Position numbers and translations under genes: made by a program
Assembly: GCA_023548195.1 (NCBI GenBank)
Contig: JAJHZJ010000008.1
Span: forward strand, 709,999-773,998
DNA: 64,000 nt
Reading direction: 5' to 3'
From: Bettongia penicillata ogilbyi
Taxonomy: Eukaryota > Chordata > Mammalia > Diprotodontia > Potoroidae
Shown here: piece by piece, positions 43,913 through 54,602 of the stretch
Position numbering within the stretch: position 1 is the stretch's first letter
How the letters are laid out: each line of letters begins with the position of its first letter
Notes under the pieces: model-generated
What the model was told of the DNA's origin: nothing
The model's input: the letters and a program-made list of their open reading frames with translations, nothing else
Databases searched by the model: none

Positions 43913-45274
43913 CTAATTAATCTCCCTGAGCTGTATCATCTCAAATAAAGTAACAACATATTGGAGTTAAAACCAATTTACATCCCCAAAATTATATATA
44001 AACATTCACATACATTGGGTCGAGGCACCAGAACCCATTTGAAACTAGTTGATTTTAACTGAAACTCCAATGATATCAAGTAAACCAGCATGATACTGCC
44101 TGATATGGTTCCTGTGTAATGTAGCACATAATAAAGGCTTGACTTTAAAGCTGGCAAATTAAAAGTTTTACAGGCTGTCACCTTCACTAGCAACTTCCTG
44201 TTCTGTTGAATTATCTCATTTTGGGTTTTCCCTATGAAATGTACAGTCTCATGTTCAGTTCTGTCAATTAACATTTTCTTTAACGGAGAAGTCAAAGGTA
44301 ACTTCGGAGTATAATGATTTGGATGGAAAGGAGTCCCAACTCTGTTAACTAACTTCTGATCCAAACTCTGGAAAGCCAAATAAAACGGAGCTAGAATAGA
44401 ATACTTAGCCTACATTAAGGAAAGCTACATGTGGGACACAGAAAATGTTCCTCAGTTTTAAATGGAATTGCCAATATGTTTTTTTAAAGGAAAAGGTAAT
44501 CAAAGCCCCTTCTGTAGCCCAGGTCTCAAGTGAAAGAAATTGTTAAGCTAGTGAAGCAACAAAAAAATTAGGTATTGAAAGTGTTCCAGGGGGCAGAACA
44601 ACAAATTCTTAGTTCTAGTTATTATAGAAGATTTTACAAGATAGTTTATGGAGTAAAAGAATATTAGGACAAATAAGGTTATTATATTATAATATTTATA
44701 ATATTATATTATTATATGTTAATTTTATATGTATATTATAAATAACTCCACAAGGAGGTTAATACAAAAGAAAGCCTCACAAACAAAAAGCCCTGTAATT
44801 GTGGAATCCTAATACTCAATAAGATAGCTCATTATACTCAAGAACTGAAATATTTCCAATAATCACAGCCTCTCTTCCACGCCATCCCATTTGTATGACT
44901 CTGGTTCACTTCTAATAATAAGTTCACTATTTATTATTTTGGGTGGGAAGCCACCCAACATAATGGGGTCCTTCTTTGCTTTCTCTTGATATTGCAAGGA
45001 TATTGATGAAAAGTCTATCCATCTGTGTTCCTTTATTCTTGCTATAAGACCAGCTTGTCTTTTTTTGGCTCATGAATTTCTTAAAGAAAACTACTTCTTC
45101 ATAATTCCTCATCTTGTAATGTGTTGTGACCTGTTCATACCCTCTTTGTGCCTCCCTCTTTCCTTCTGGATGACTTTCAATTTCAGTTGCTTGAAGACTG
45201 TCATATTCCATAACTTGCAACCATAAAGCAATATTGTAAAGTTCATCATATGAATTCAAATATATCATGAACCA
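43913..45274. other. Unassigned; two open frames on the minus strand
   Basis: A minus frame is open from about 44418 to 43978 (TTG or no initiator; about 147 codons after TAG) and another at 45268-44927 (113 codons). Neither has a recognised domain. The second ends against a SINE and may belong to an undescribed or decayed repeat. Lengths fit chance in this window. AT-rich at 44690-44740. Confidence 0.35.
44583..44597 (+). promoter_or_regulatory. Weak CTCF-like motif
   Basis: GTTCCAGGGGGCAGA has the central AGGGGGC but two departures from the 5' part of the core. Low weight. Confidence 0.15.
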
Positions 45275-45275
45275 G

Positions 45276-45440
45276 ATCTTCTTTTATTTTTTTTTGAGGG
45301 GGGAAGGCAAGGTAGTTGGGGTTAAGTGACTTGCCCAAGGTCACATAGCTAGTAAGTGTTAAGTGTCTGAGTCTGGATTTGAACTCAGGTCCTCCTGACT
45401 TCAGGGCTGGTGCTCTATTTACTGTGCCACCTAGCTGCCC
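45276..45440 (-). mobile_element. WALLSI-type SINE with target duplication
   Basis: Antisense: T-run (poly-A tail), 'gttggggttaagtgacttgc', 'ccaaggtcacatagctagta', 'ggatttgaactcaggtcctc', ending GCCACCTAGCTGCCCC. The flank GATCTTCTTT on the left recurs as AATCTTCTTT directly after the SINE. The short form without the 'tttgccaag' tail marks a different subfamily from the WSINE copies. Confidence 0.93.
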
Positions 45441-45588
45441 CAAATCTTCTTTAATTATAAAAATGACATATACTAAATACTTTTAGACTATACTGTGGAT
45501 GTGGTTGAATCCTCAATACTAATATTATTTAAAACAATTTTATTGTCTTTGAAATTTCAATAAACAGAAAAATAAAGAAGCCACATAT

Positions 45589-45666
45589 GTTTATAATGGG
45601 CATGTTAGCTTCCCCTATGTAAGTTTACTTATCTTACTTACCTTATGTAAGTTTATAATGGGCATG
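45589..45666. repeat. Short local duplication, 62-bp spacing
   Basis: The string GTTTATAATGGGCATG at 45589-45604 recurs exactly at 45651-45666, with related 'cccctatgtaagttta' material between. Confidence 0.85.
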
Positions 45667-45785
45667 GTATCTCCCCCTCAAGGTTAGAAACTATTTCATT
45701 TTTATTTTTATTTCCCTAGCATTTAGCACATTATCTGGCAAATAATAGGCACTTAATAAATGTTTCTTGGTTGATTCTTGATGAC
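45667..45785 (+). mobile_element. L2 LINE 3' end
   Basis: 'ctcaaggttagaaactattt', 'ccctagcatttagcacatta', 'tctggcaaataataggcact', 'taataaatgtttcttggttg'. A standard L2 terminus. Confidence 0.78.
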
Positions 45786-46049
45786 ACAAGAATGACTCCA
45801 GTTCCTATCTAGATAGTTACATAGCTATATAGCATCTAGCAAGAAAAGTGATCAGATTATGCTGGTGTGAAGTTGATAATGACATAGTATTAGGAAATGT
45901 GCAGATGAGGCATAACTTGATCAGAAATGTCAAGAAGAAATTGGATTTGTAGGAAAAAGAAAAATAAGCTTTTCTAATAAAGGAATAGCCTGTTGAAATA
46001 ATTTATCATTGAATTTCAGAGATGATGAAAATCCTAGAAATTACCTAGA
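45786..46049. other. No gene or repeat recognised
   Basis: Unassigned. Confidence 0.4.
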
Positions 46050-46230
46050 CCAGAGGGGCAAACATGGATAGCACTTCCAAATGTGAATCAAATTAAAATG
46101 TAATTGGGAAATATTTTTAAAAATGTATAATGTTAATGTAAGGTTTTCTAAGTCAATATGATATTTCTAGGGATCCTTATATATAATTCAATGGCCCTAG
46201 TTCTATTTGAATTTGGCACCATTAATCTAG
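46050..46230 (+). mobile_element. hAT-like element of the 'gtcaaac' family, copy 1
   Basis: 'cagaggggcaaacatgg', 'aaattaaaatgtaattggga', 'aatatttttaaaaatgtata', 'ttttctaagtcaatatgata', ending 'tttgaatttggcaccatt'. Two further copies at 49496 and 50925 share the same order. Confidence 0.7.
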
Positions 46231-46236
46231 TGGCCC

Positions 46237-46510
46237 AAGGCTTCTTAAACTGTGGGTTGACCCCCTATGGATTTTTGAAAAATTTGGCAATTATACATGC
46301 AACGATCAAAAATTAATTAAAAATCAAACACAATCCATGGTGTTTCTGGCAGTGCTTACCCATGTTGCATCCTGCAACTCCACTGCAAGTTTGGTTCTGA
46401 AAGCAAAACATGCACACTTTGCACCACATATACCATCATGCCACGCAACGCCAGTGAATGCTGCTATAACGTAAAAAGGGTTCCTGAGTGGAAAAAGTTT
46501 AAGAAACCCT
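46237..46510 (-). mobile_element. Non-autonomous hAT-like transposon, second copy
   Basis: Reverse-complement relative of 6848-7133: both contain 'taattaatttttg' and 'ctgccaga' blocks in matching order. Ends: AAGGCTTCTTAAAC at the left and GTTTAAGAAACCCT at the right. Inserted directly beside the 46050-46230 element. Target duplication unclear. Confidence 0.8.
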
Positions 46511-47234
46511 GAATTCTAGCCCAAGCAACTCTCACTTTTAGTAATAAGAAAACAGAAATCAAGAAAGAAAAAAAGAACAACTTGTCTACTTCACATAGGC
46601 CACTTAATGGAAGAGGCAGGACTGCACCTGATTTCCTAGTTTGATGGTGGTGACTTCCATAGAGACTGAATTTGCCACACAGTGTTCTGGGTATCGGAGA
46701 CCCCTGTCTTCAGACTTGCAATAGCACTGTAGGCATCACTCAGCTGTCATGTATTTGTGGCCTCTACCTGAATGCTCAGGTAACAATGAACAATACTTAA
46801 TAAATGTTTGGTTAGTTGAAGATTCCAGACAATCTGTAGAGTTTCACTGAGTCTTGTTGAATACTTTGATAAAAGGAAACAGATTTTTTTTAAAGAGAAA
46901 AAATATCTATGTCTCTTGAAAATCTTAGTCCCAAAATATCCCATTTTAGGCTTTTCCAAATAAACCATGCTCAAGTCTTCTCAGGTGCTCCAGCCGTGAT
47001 GTCTGTTGTATTCTACAGCCTTTTCCCTCTGAACTCCCTATGATACTTGAGGTTAAAAATACCCAGTAGAAGAATTTCTTACAAGGTGTTATAGCATGTC
47101 CAACAGAACACTGGGGAAAATGACTATTTTATTTCTTAACAACCAACATAATTATGTTTTCACACAAAGCAAACATGCAGTTATATATTAGCTAAAGTGG
47201 ACGTGAGTGAATGTCACCATGACTTAATGTTTTG
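46511..47234. other. Mostly unassigned; small L2 tip
   Basis: 'tgaacaatacttaataaatg' at about 46788-46807 is an L2 tail relic. Otherwise nothing recognised. Confidence 0.4.
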
Positions 47235-47732
47235 TGAGTGGAACAGACATATTTAGTGAAGACCCCTCGGGGGCCCCTTTGTGTCAGCCCTGTTTGTCTC
47301 ACCAGCCCTGAGAAACTGAGAAACCAAACAATAGAGATTGTTTTTTTTTTCTTAAAATTCTTTTGGTGTTACATGGTAGTCCTTGACAGAGACTGTTTTC
47401 GCTTATTCCTGTGTCTCTTTTCCTAGACTCCCTTACTCACCTTTCCCAAAAATGGCTCTTGTATGCTTATTCCTTACTTCTGGGGTAGATTTTCCATGGA
47501 TAGATTGAACCCTCAAGGCTCAGTCAATGGGCTAAGAGGAAGGGCATTAGGGTGGGGATATTGTGGTCAGGGTCTGTAAAAAGTGCTGCGCAGGGTACAC
47601 CCTCACCCTCCTCAGTCATTGCCATCTTGAGCGCAGGTGAGAGTGCCCTTTCTCAAGAAAGCTGAATAAATATCTTTCCTTTTTACTCCTTTGGTCAAGA
47701 CTTTAATTTTATTAAGGGGCTCATCCCACACA
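47235..47732 (+). mobile_element. Solo LTR of an endogenous retrovirus
   Basis: 498 bp beginning TGAGTGGAAC and ending CCCACACA, flanked on both sides by TTTTG (47230-47234 and 47733-47737), an exact 5-bp target duplication. AATAAA lies at 47665-47670 and a GT/CT-rich U5-like end follows. No gag, pol or env adjoins, so recombination between the two LTRs has removed the provirus. Exact duplication and clean ends suggest it is among the younger insertions here. Class not determined. Confidence 0.85.
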
Positions 47733-47737
47733 TTTTG

Positions 47738-48181
47738 CCATCATTTTTTATGACTATTTTCATTGCATATTTTTCCATGGGATAAAATCAACTAAACAGA
47801 GCCTGGCTTTTCCAATTTTTGCCCCCTACTCAGGCACAAACATTCTCCATTTTTTTTTTTTTTGGCAATTGAGCAAGTAAGTTTAAAAGTACACGTCAAA
47901 ATTGCCCCAATATGTGTTGTAATTTCATTCCAATGTGACAGTACATTTCAGGAGAAACTGTTCCGGAGGTGATCTGGGATAGGTTACAATGCTAATCTCA
48001 CAGCTGTCTCAGCAGCTATCGGTGCTCATAAATCATGTGGTCTGTAATAAGAGAAGTAAGTTTGAGAGGTTAGAAATCTTAAGAAAATTGTGACAGAGGT
48101 GATAGATGATATGAAATGACTACATTCTGAAGATCTTATATAAAAAGGGAATGTGTTGCATTTGAGATAAGTACCTCCTGG
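47738..48181. other. No gene or repeat recognised
   Basis: T-run at 47851-47864; otherwise unassigned. Confidence 0.4.
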
Positions 48182-48241
48182 ACTTTTTCTTTCTTTCTTT
48201 TTTTCTCTTTTCTTTATTTCTTTCTTTTTTTTTTTTTTTTA
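48182..48241. repeat. (TTTCT)n / poly-T low complexity
   Basis: CTTTCTTT units grading into an 18-T run. Confidence 0.95.
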
Positions 48242-49495
48242 CTTCTCCCTGGAACCAAAAGAATATCAATAATGTGATGCAAGGCATACTTCAGGAGAAT
48301 TATTTGATAATTTTTGAACAGCTGTACATTAAAAGGGAAGATTTATGTAGAACAAAGAGTCATCTGAGGTTTGGGAAAATGCTAAGAGCTATTATAAATT
48401 GTTCTAGACTTCTGTAAAGGTATCTTTATCTTCTCTAGAAAGTAATGTGTGTTTGGCAAAGGGAAGAAAAGAGGTGATGTTCGACTGAGTCTGAATTCTT
48501 TAACCACTTAAAAAAATCTAGCATACAATTTTTGAAATAGAATTTTTTTTTAAAATGGAGAACCAACTATTTAGGTCAGTGCTTGTTTTGGACTATTAGA
48601 GGTTACCGGTCAGAGCTAGTATGGCTATTGGTGGCATGGCTATTGGTCTAATAATTAGCAAATACTTCTTGAACACCATTCTCTCAACACCTCCCAGCCT
48701 ATCATTTTATGAAAATAGTTTGTGTGAGTAGGCCAGTCTTCTGTTTCTGTGTTTCCTTTCAGATGTGGCCATAGAAAAACCCCAGTGATTAAAACAAATG
48801 ATTACGAAATAGTTTAAGACCCTTTAATTGCTTGACACATGTAAGCATTTTTCCCACTTCTAGGATAATCTATCGAGCATATCTGTGAATAATAGCCTAT
48901 GGATAGATCAGTAGGACAAATTGCTGAATTCAAGGAAAACTCACTAAGGAATTGATGCAGAGAACATGTTTTTTATTTATCTTCAATATTTTGTTTTATG
49001 ATGGACTGTTATATTGCTAATGGTGTAATCAATCTTTACATTCTTTGGAAATACCTGGGTATGCCATGGGTAACTTTCAATTATGGTATTATAATATAGA
49101 TATTATAATATAGAATACCAGGAAAACTATGCAGGATGGCTTAGTGGAATAGTCTTTTCTCATTTTATACAGCTCCATAAAAGTATTGATTTTCCACTAC
49201 CTTTATGAATATTTAAGTATCCGCTACTTCCATACCGGCAAAAAATGTATTTAGTTTAGTATCATTTTTTCATGATGAATTACCATGTTTATTGTCAACT
49301 AATATTTGATAATGATAGATGAAGCTCTGTAAAGCTAATGTCTGACTATACTATTTACATGTGCAAAATACAAGTCAGGGAAATCACTGTTTAGAGATTT
49401 TCCAAATCCAGTATCGAAACAGTTTGAATTGTTTCTGGGATTTTCCTTTCCTAGAATTAATAAGCATAAATAGAGTAAGAGGTAATACGATATAG
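48242..49495. other. No gene or repeat recognised
   Basis: About 1.25 kb without a recognised element. 'ggcatggctattgg' and 'tatggctattggt' repeat near 48620-48650. Confidence 0.4.
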
Positions 49496-49825
49496 GTCAG
49501 AGATGTTAAACACCAGGTGAGGCCTGAACCAGATTAAAATATAAATGGGAGGGGTAGTGAGGTGGTACAGTGGATAGAGTACCCGCCCTGGAATCAGGAG
49601 GACCTGAGTTCAAAGCCAGCTCCAGACAATTGACACTTACTACTTGGGTAAGACTCTTAATCCTGACTGCCTCAAAAAAAAAAAAAAGTAAACAGAAATA
49701 TTGAATAAAAATACAACACAATATAGATAATGCTAACATGTGGTTTTACAAGTCAATATGAAGCCAGCAGGAATGCTTATGTGTGATTCACTGTTCCACA
49801 TTTCAATTTGAATTGATACCATTGT
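49496..49825 (+). mobile_element. hAT-like 'gtcaaac' family, copy 2, split by a SINE
   Basis: Left: 'gtcagagatgttaaacac', 'gaaccagattaaaatataa'. Right, after 49687: 'acaacacaatatagataatg', 'tgtggttttacaagtcaata', 'atttgaattgataccatt'. The SINE at 49549-49686 entered this element. Confidence 0.72.
49549..49686 (+). mobile_element. WALLSI-type SINE
   Basis: 'ggtagtgaggtggtacagtg', 'gatagagtacccgccctgga', 'ggacctgagttcaaagccag', 'actcttaatcctgactgcct', then a 14-A tail. Short form, like 45276-45440. Confidence 0.9.
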
Positions 49826-50924
49826 TAGAGAGTTGCTCTTGAAATGAAGACAAGATTCAGACTCTACCGCTGACATTTTAGCTATGACATAGGTCAAGTC
49901 ACTTATAGATCTCTGTATGTTTCATCCAAATCCCCAAGACTTGTTGTGACATCTAGGTGTACCTATATTTGCCTTGGAGGAGAGATCTCACTACAGATAT
50001 CAAAGGGCCTTTGCATATTCATTTATACAGCTAGGTAGGTTAATGGTTTCTATTGCCTTTGGCAGGGAAAAATTTTCTACTAGTCAGAACTTGAGCATCA
50101 AAGAGGAAAATCAACCCAGTTGAGGGTAAAATCCTGGAATCCATCTGTATTTTACAATTTCTTTGATTTAGTTGCAGTATGGTTTGCTAAACACTTGATT
50201 CTGGATTTTATTTTGACCATCTCCCATATGAAAATCTAAAGAAAAAAAGGTTTTTATAGGTTTATGTTTAAATTCATTTGGATCAGTCATCACAAAGCAG
50301 GTGAATTTCTTGCCGATTTCATTAAAATCTCTCCTCAGAAGGTTAACAGGCTGCTAAAATCGTCCTTCCCTCCCACACTCACCCAATTTAATGAGCTACA
50401 TTATACAAAGTGACCCCGACCCATTATCCTGAATGGAGGTTCTGTAACAGCAGTAAGGCACCTTGGTTGCCTAACTGAAGTGGAACAAGTTAGATTATGT
50501 TCCTGCTTGAAATGAGCTGTGTGTAACCTCCCATTCAGCTAGTGTGTGTTGTAACAACCAACAATGAGTACTTCCAGTTGTTCCACTTCTTTGTCAGGGC
50601 AAAGGACGCTATACTTGGGGCCTTTACATATTTTCCCCTGACAGTACATTCTGTTTTACTAAGAAGTGCTTTGTTTGTGGGCTTATAAGAAGTATTGAAT
50701 CAAGCAGGGCAAAAATCATTGTCTTAAAGAAGCTTCTCAAAAAAGGCAGTCTTCCGCATGCACGTCAAAGTCCTTAAAGATTCCTTGAAGAAAAAATCAT
50801 TTTGTTCAATGAGTCTCTGATTACTAATAGCCAGTGAGTCATGAAGCAGGAAGATGTATCCTTAGAAAGATATTTGCCAGAATCATGGAAGATGTGCAGT
50901 ACAGAGTCTAGATGACATCTTCTA
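49826..50924. other. No gene or repeat recognised
   Basis: About 1.1 kb apparently free of recognised repeats, with no long open frame. Possibly conserved sequence around 50280-50640, but this cannot be tested here. Confidence 0.35.
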
Positions 50925-51152
50925 GATCAGAGATACAAAACCCTTGTGAGTTACATTGCAGAGGCAACATTCCCCAGTGGAGGTAGAACCAAGATTAAGC
51001 TATAGTTGGGAACTGTTTAACACAAGAAGCGTAAATAAAATAGATGATTGGTAATGTTAATATGTGGTTGTCTAAGTCAATATGTAACCCAGCAGGACCC
51101 TTCTGTTTAGTTTAGTGGCCCCTGCTTCTAGTTGACTTTGACACTACTCTTT
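50925..51152 (+). mobile_element. hAT-like 'gtcaaac' family, copy 3
   Basis: 'agatcagagatacaaaaccc', 'tgagttacattgcagaggca', 'tatgtggttgtctaagtcaa', 'tatgtaacccagcaggaccc', 'agtttagtggcccctgcttc', 'tgactttgacactactc'. Confidence 0.72.
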
Positions 51153-51217
51153 CAAGATTCTTTTATTTCATTGAATAGATGGTATTTTATTGACTGCAGC
51201 AAATCCTGGGACAGTGT

Positions 51218-51478
51218 TGCTGATGTTTTGTCATTTACTTGTGTCTGACTCTTTATGACCCTAGGGACCATAGCATGCCAATGCTATCTATGTTTTGTTT
51301 TGTTTTTGGCAAGATACTGGAGTGGTTTGCAATTTCCTTCTCCAGTGAACGAAGACAAACAGAAGTAAAGTGGCTTGCCCAGGGTCACACAACTAGTACA
51401 TGTCTGAGATCATATTTGAATTCAGGTATTCCCAATTCCACATGCAGCTCTCTATCCACTAAGCCACCTAGCTGCCTC
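51218..51478 (-). mobile_element. WSINE-type SINE with target duplication
   Basis: Antisense full-length copy: 'tgtgtctgactctttatgac', 'ttggcaagatactggagtgg', 'gcttgcccagggtcacacaa', 'gccacctagctgcctc'. Flanks CCTGGGACAGTGT (51205-51217) and CCTGGAACAATGT (51479-51491) form a 13-bp duplication with two mismatches. Internal TTTTG expansion near 51290-51310. Confidence 0.92.
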
Positions 51479-51491
51479 CCTGGAACAATGT

Positions 51492-52324
51492 AGACACTCT
51501 TAAATGAGTTCATAATGACTCAGAAGAGATATACCAAACTATTTATACAGGAAAAACAAAGTGTTTTGAGAATGCCTATTTTCCAGTTTATGGATAAATG
51601 GATGTCTTACAGAGTTTATCCATACATATTTATGTCTTGGACAGACATCACAGACATAGAGGACTAGAATTGAAGAGGAAGGGGGTAGGCAGAGAATGGA
51701 ATACAATGACCTTGGGAAAAATACAAAGATTTTACAGACATGCTGCCAAAGCCCATCTTTTTAACAATATGCTGTTACTGATGCTGGATGTATATACTCT
51801 ATGATAGACGTAATCCTCTAAAAAAATTAAAGTTGAGGTCATCCAAAGTGGAATAGTGGCAGATGGTAATAAAAGAATTGAACAGAAATAGTGGCTAAAA
51901 GGATATCTCCAGAAATGTGTGACTGGAAAATATCTGTGACCTAGCAAAAGCAAAGGATAAACTACTGATAATTTCTATACTTTACTGATAACCACACAAC
52001 ATCAAAAGTTCTAAAAGAAGGCTCTCAATATATTGGATGAATGTCCTTCAAAATATTTGCAGAAAGACAATAACAAACTTTGAGGAACAGGGTTGACAAT
52101 TGGACAGTAGGGTGTGTGTGTGGTTATACCCATATTGGTGACATCACACATTGTGCCACAGTAAGTGAAATTTCCCTTGGTATCATCCTTTCCTGACCAC
52201 CTCTTTCAGCAAGTGTTAAGGATGTTGAAGAAAACAAAGCAGTATATATAGACTTTAACAGTTTGAAACGTTTCCAGCTGGACACAACTTAGAGTGGGTC
52301 TATAATACATTTAAGACTTTTGAA
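51492..52324. other. No gene or repeat recognised
   Basis: Unassigned. Confidence 0.4.
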
Positions 52325-52625
52325 TAGCTTAAGGTTGTTTTAATTCGCATTTCTCCAATCAATAATGATTTAGAGTACTTTTTTTCATAAGACTATAAAT
52401 TGCTTTGATTTCTTCACTGGGAAACTGTTCATATCCTTTGACCATTTATCAATTGGGGAATGATTCATGTTCCTACAGATTTTACAAAGTTCTTTATATA
52501 TTTGAAATATGAGACCTTTATCTGAGAAATTGTTTATAAAGTTTCCCCCAATTTTCTATGTTCCTTCTGATCTTAGCTACATTTGTTTTATTTGTACAGA
52601 AATTTTTTATAGCTTTAGCAATTCT
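52325..52625 (-). mobile_element. L1 LINE fragment, antisense
   Basis: 'aaggttgttttaattcgcat', 'ttctccaatcaataatgatt', 'catatcctttgaccatttat', 'caattggggaatgattcatg', 'atgagacctttatctgagaa'. It is the reverse complement of sense L1 at 7440 onward and aligns with the 1620-2615 copy. Confidence 0.82.
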
Positions 52626-52869
52626 GGCAAAAAGAACACACACCAGAAACTTAAAATTTAATTATTATATAGTGACCTTGCAAATTACACAATTTGCATT
52701 CCCTTGTTATGTTCCTCCATCTTGCCACAATTTACTTTCTAAATATAATATCAAGACAACTGGATGAGAATGTGTAAAACATGCCAATGGTAAATAATGG
52801 TGTGTTATTCTTATTAAATTCATTATTTGATCATGTCTGTTATGGCAAATATTATAGTTTCTATAGAAA

Positions 52870-53095
52870 TTTAAAGTTGTCAAAGTATTTAAAGGTTTAT
52901 AATTTCCTTAAACCATTTCCTTAAGTCATTTGGTTCTTAGAGCAATACTTGTAGGTTGGTGTAAATATTATTGTCATTTTACAGATGAGGAAACTGAGAG
53001 GTTAAGTGACTTGCCAGGGGTCACCCAGAACTTCACAAGGTCTTTCTACATTGAATGTCACAGTCCTTGCTGCTGTCTACTTCACCACAATGTCT
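52870..53095 (-). mobile_element. MIR/MIR3-type SINE, antisense
   Basis: 'attattgtcattttacagat', 'gaggaaactgagaggttaag', 'tgacttgccaggggtcaccc' near the core, with a diverged left part. Confidence 0.78.
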
Positions 53096-54040
53096 CTTAG
53101 CAATGAAGTTTCTTATTTATAGATTAAAACTTTGCCAGGCCCACAAATAATCATTTTTGTGAATAAATATTTCTTACAGAAGTATTTATTGTCGTATCAC
53201 ACAAACAAATATTGTCTGAATCACCTGTGCTACTTACAGATCCTATGGGTATGCAATGTTGGCAACTGTGTCTGCATTATACTGTGATAGCCCAGTTAGC
53301 TCATTCTCGCTGGCCTCCATTCTCTGAAATTATACCTTAGAGAATCTATACTTTGAGTAGTGGCCATTGAATATCTACAAGTTTGGTGTTTTTTTTGTCT
53401 AATAATTAAGCCATTATCAGCCAGTGACATTGTCATTATTGACTACTAACACTTTGCCAGATATTGGTTTATCAGATTTCTTTTTAGGTAATGCTAGATT
53501 AGAACATTTCCCTAAGGGAATTGGACATCAAGTCCTCAATTAGCCGCTGAAGCATTCATTCAATTTAGTTCAAATTAATCAAGTCTAATGTAGTATGTTG
53601 AATTCTAAAGCCATAAAGGTGAAACAATACATAATACCCTCCTTTAATAAGTTTATTTTGGAGGATAAGAAACCAAAAGGAGTAACAATAACATTTATTA
53701 ACAGTTACTGGAATAGTAACAAAGAGTGGCGGCCGAGGGGATCTCGTACTGAGCATATTGTAAGGGGTTAAATAAATGCTCTTTGTCATGACCTGGCTTG
53801 GATTTTGACTGGAAGGAAGTATAAGATTTTAGCAAAAATGTAGAACTATACTTATCTAGGCAGGGGTGGGGGTGGGGGTGGGCCATGTAGAATATCAAAA
53901 GTGAGGAAAAGTAACCTGGAAGTTTGAAGACCGGGATTGGATTTCCAGTTTTGCAGTTACTAACTAGAATACCTTGGTTAAGTCAATTCACTTCTCTATT
54001 TCCTAATCCATAAAATGGGGATAAATAAATATTTGTACAA
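53096..54040. other. Mostly unassigned
   Basis: A G-rich patch at 53863-53882 (ggggtgggggtgggggtggg) could form a four-stranded structure. A CpG-containing patch 'gtggcggccgaggggatc' sits at 53728-53745. Confidence 0.4.
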
Positions 54041-54235
54041 TCTACTATACTTCCGAGTTATTAACAAAGAATATGTTAATACAAACACAAATTATATGTA
54101 CAAATATATACAAAATAAATGCAAAATACATATATAAATAAATACATATATGCATGCATACATAAATATATATAAATATATGTGTCAATACATATATAAA
54201 TATGTGTATAAATACAAATAAAGAAAACAAGATGA
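54041..54235. repeat. TA/CATA-rich low complexity
   Basis: ATACATATAAATA-type runs; the minus-strand Tyr/Ile-rich frame is a by-product. Confidence 0.85.
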
Positions 54236-54359
54236 CATTTGTAAAATAAAAAGTGACGGTATAATTTTGTTATTAATATTAATATAATTATTACATCTCC
54301 TGATGTTAATTCAAAAAGAAGGGCAACGAAACAATAGATAAATCAAATTTCACCGGTCC

Positions 54360-54602
54360 AAGTCTGATTCTTCTTACGTTATTGTCGTGCCATGTATTCT
54401 TTTGTGTAACTTTCTGTGGCCGTTGCCTCCTTATGCCTTCCAGTTCTGCCCACTTCACTCTTAATCACTTGGTACAAGCCTTTCCCTGCTTTTCTAAGAT
54501 CAATGAGCTCGTGATTTCTTATAGCATGATAGTATTCCATCACTATCATATACCACAACTTGTTCAGCCCTTCCCCAATTAATGGACATTCTTTCTTTGT
54601 TT
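54360..54602 (-). mobile_element. L1 LINE 3'-UTR, antisense
   Basis: 'tagcatgatagtattccatc', 'actatcatataccacaactt', 'gttcagcccttccccaatta'. Aligns with 23280-23350. Confidence 0.75.
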
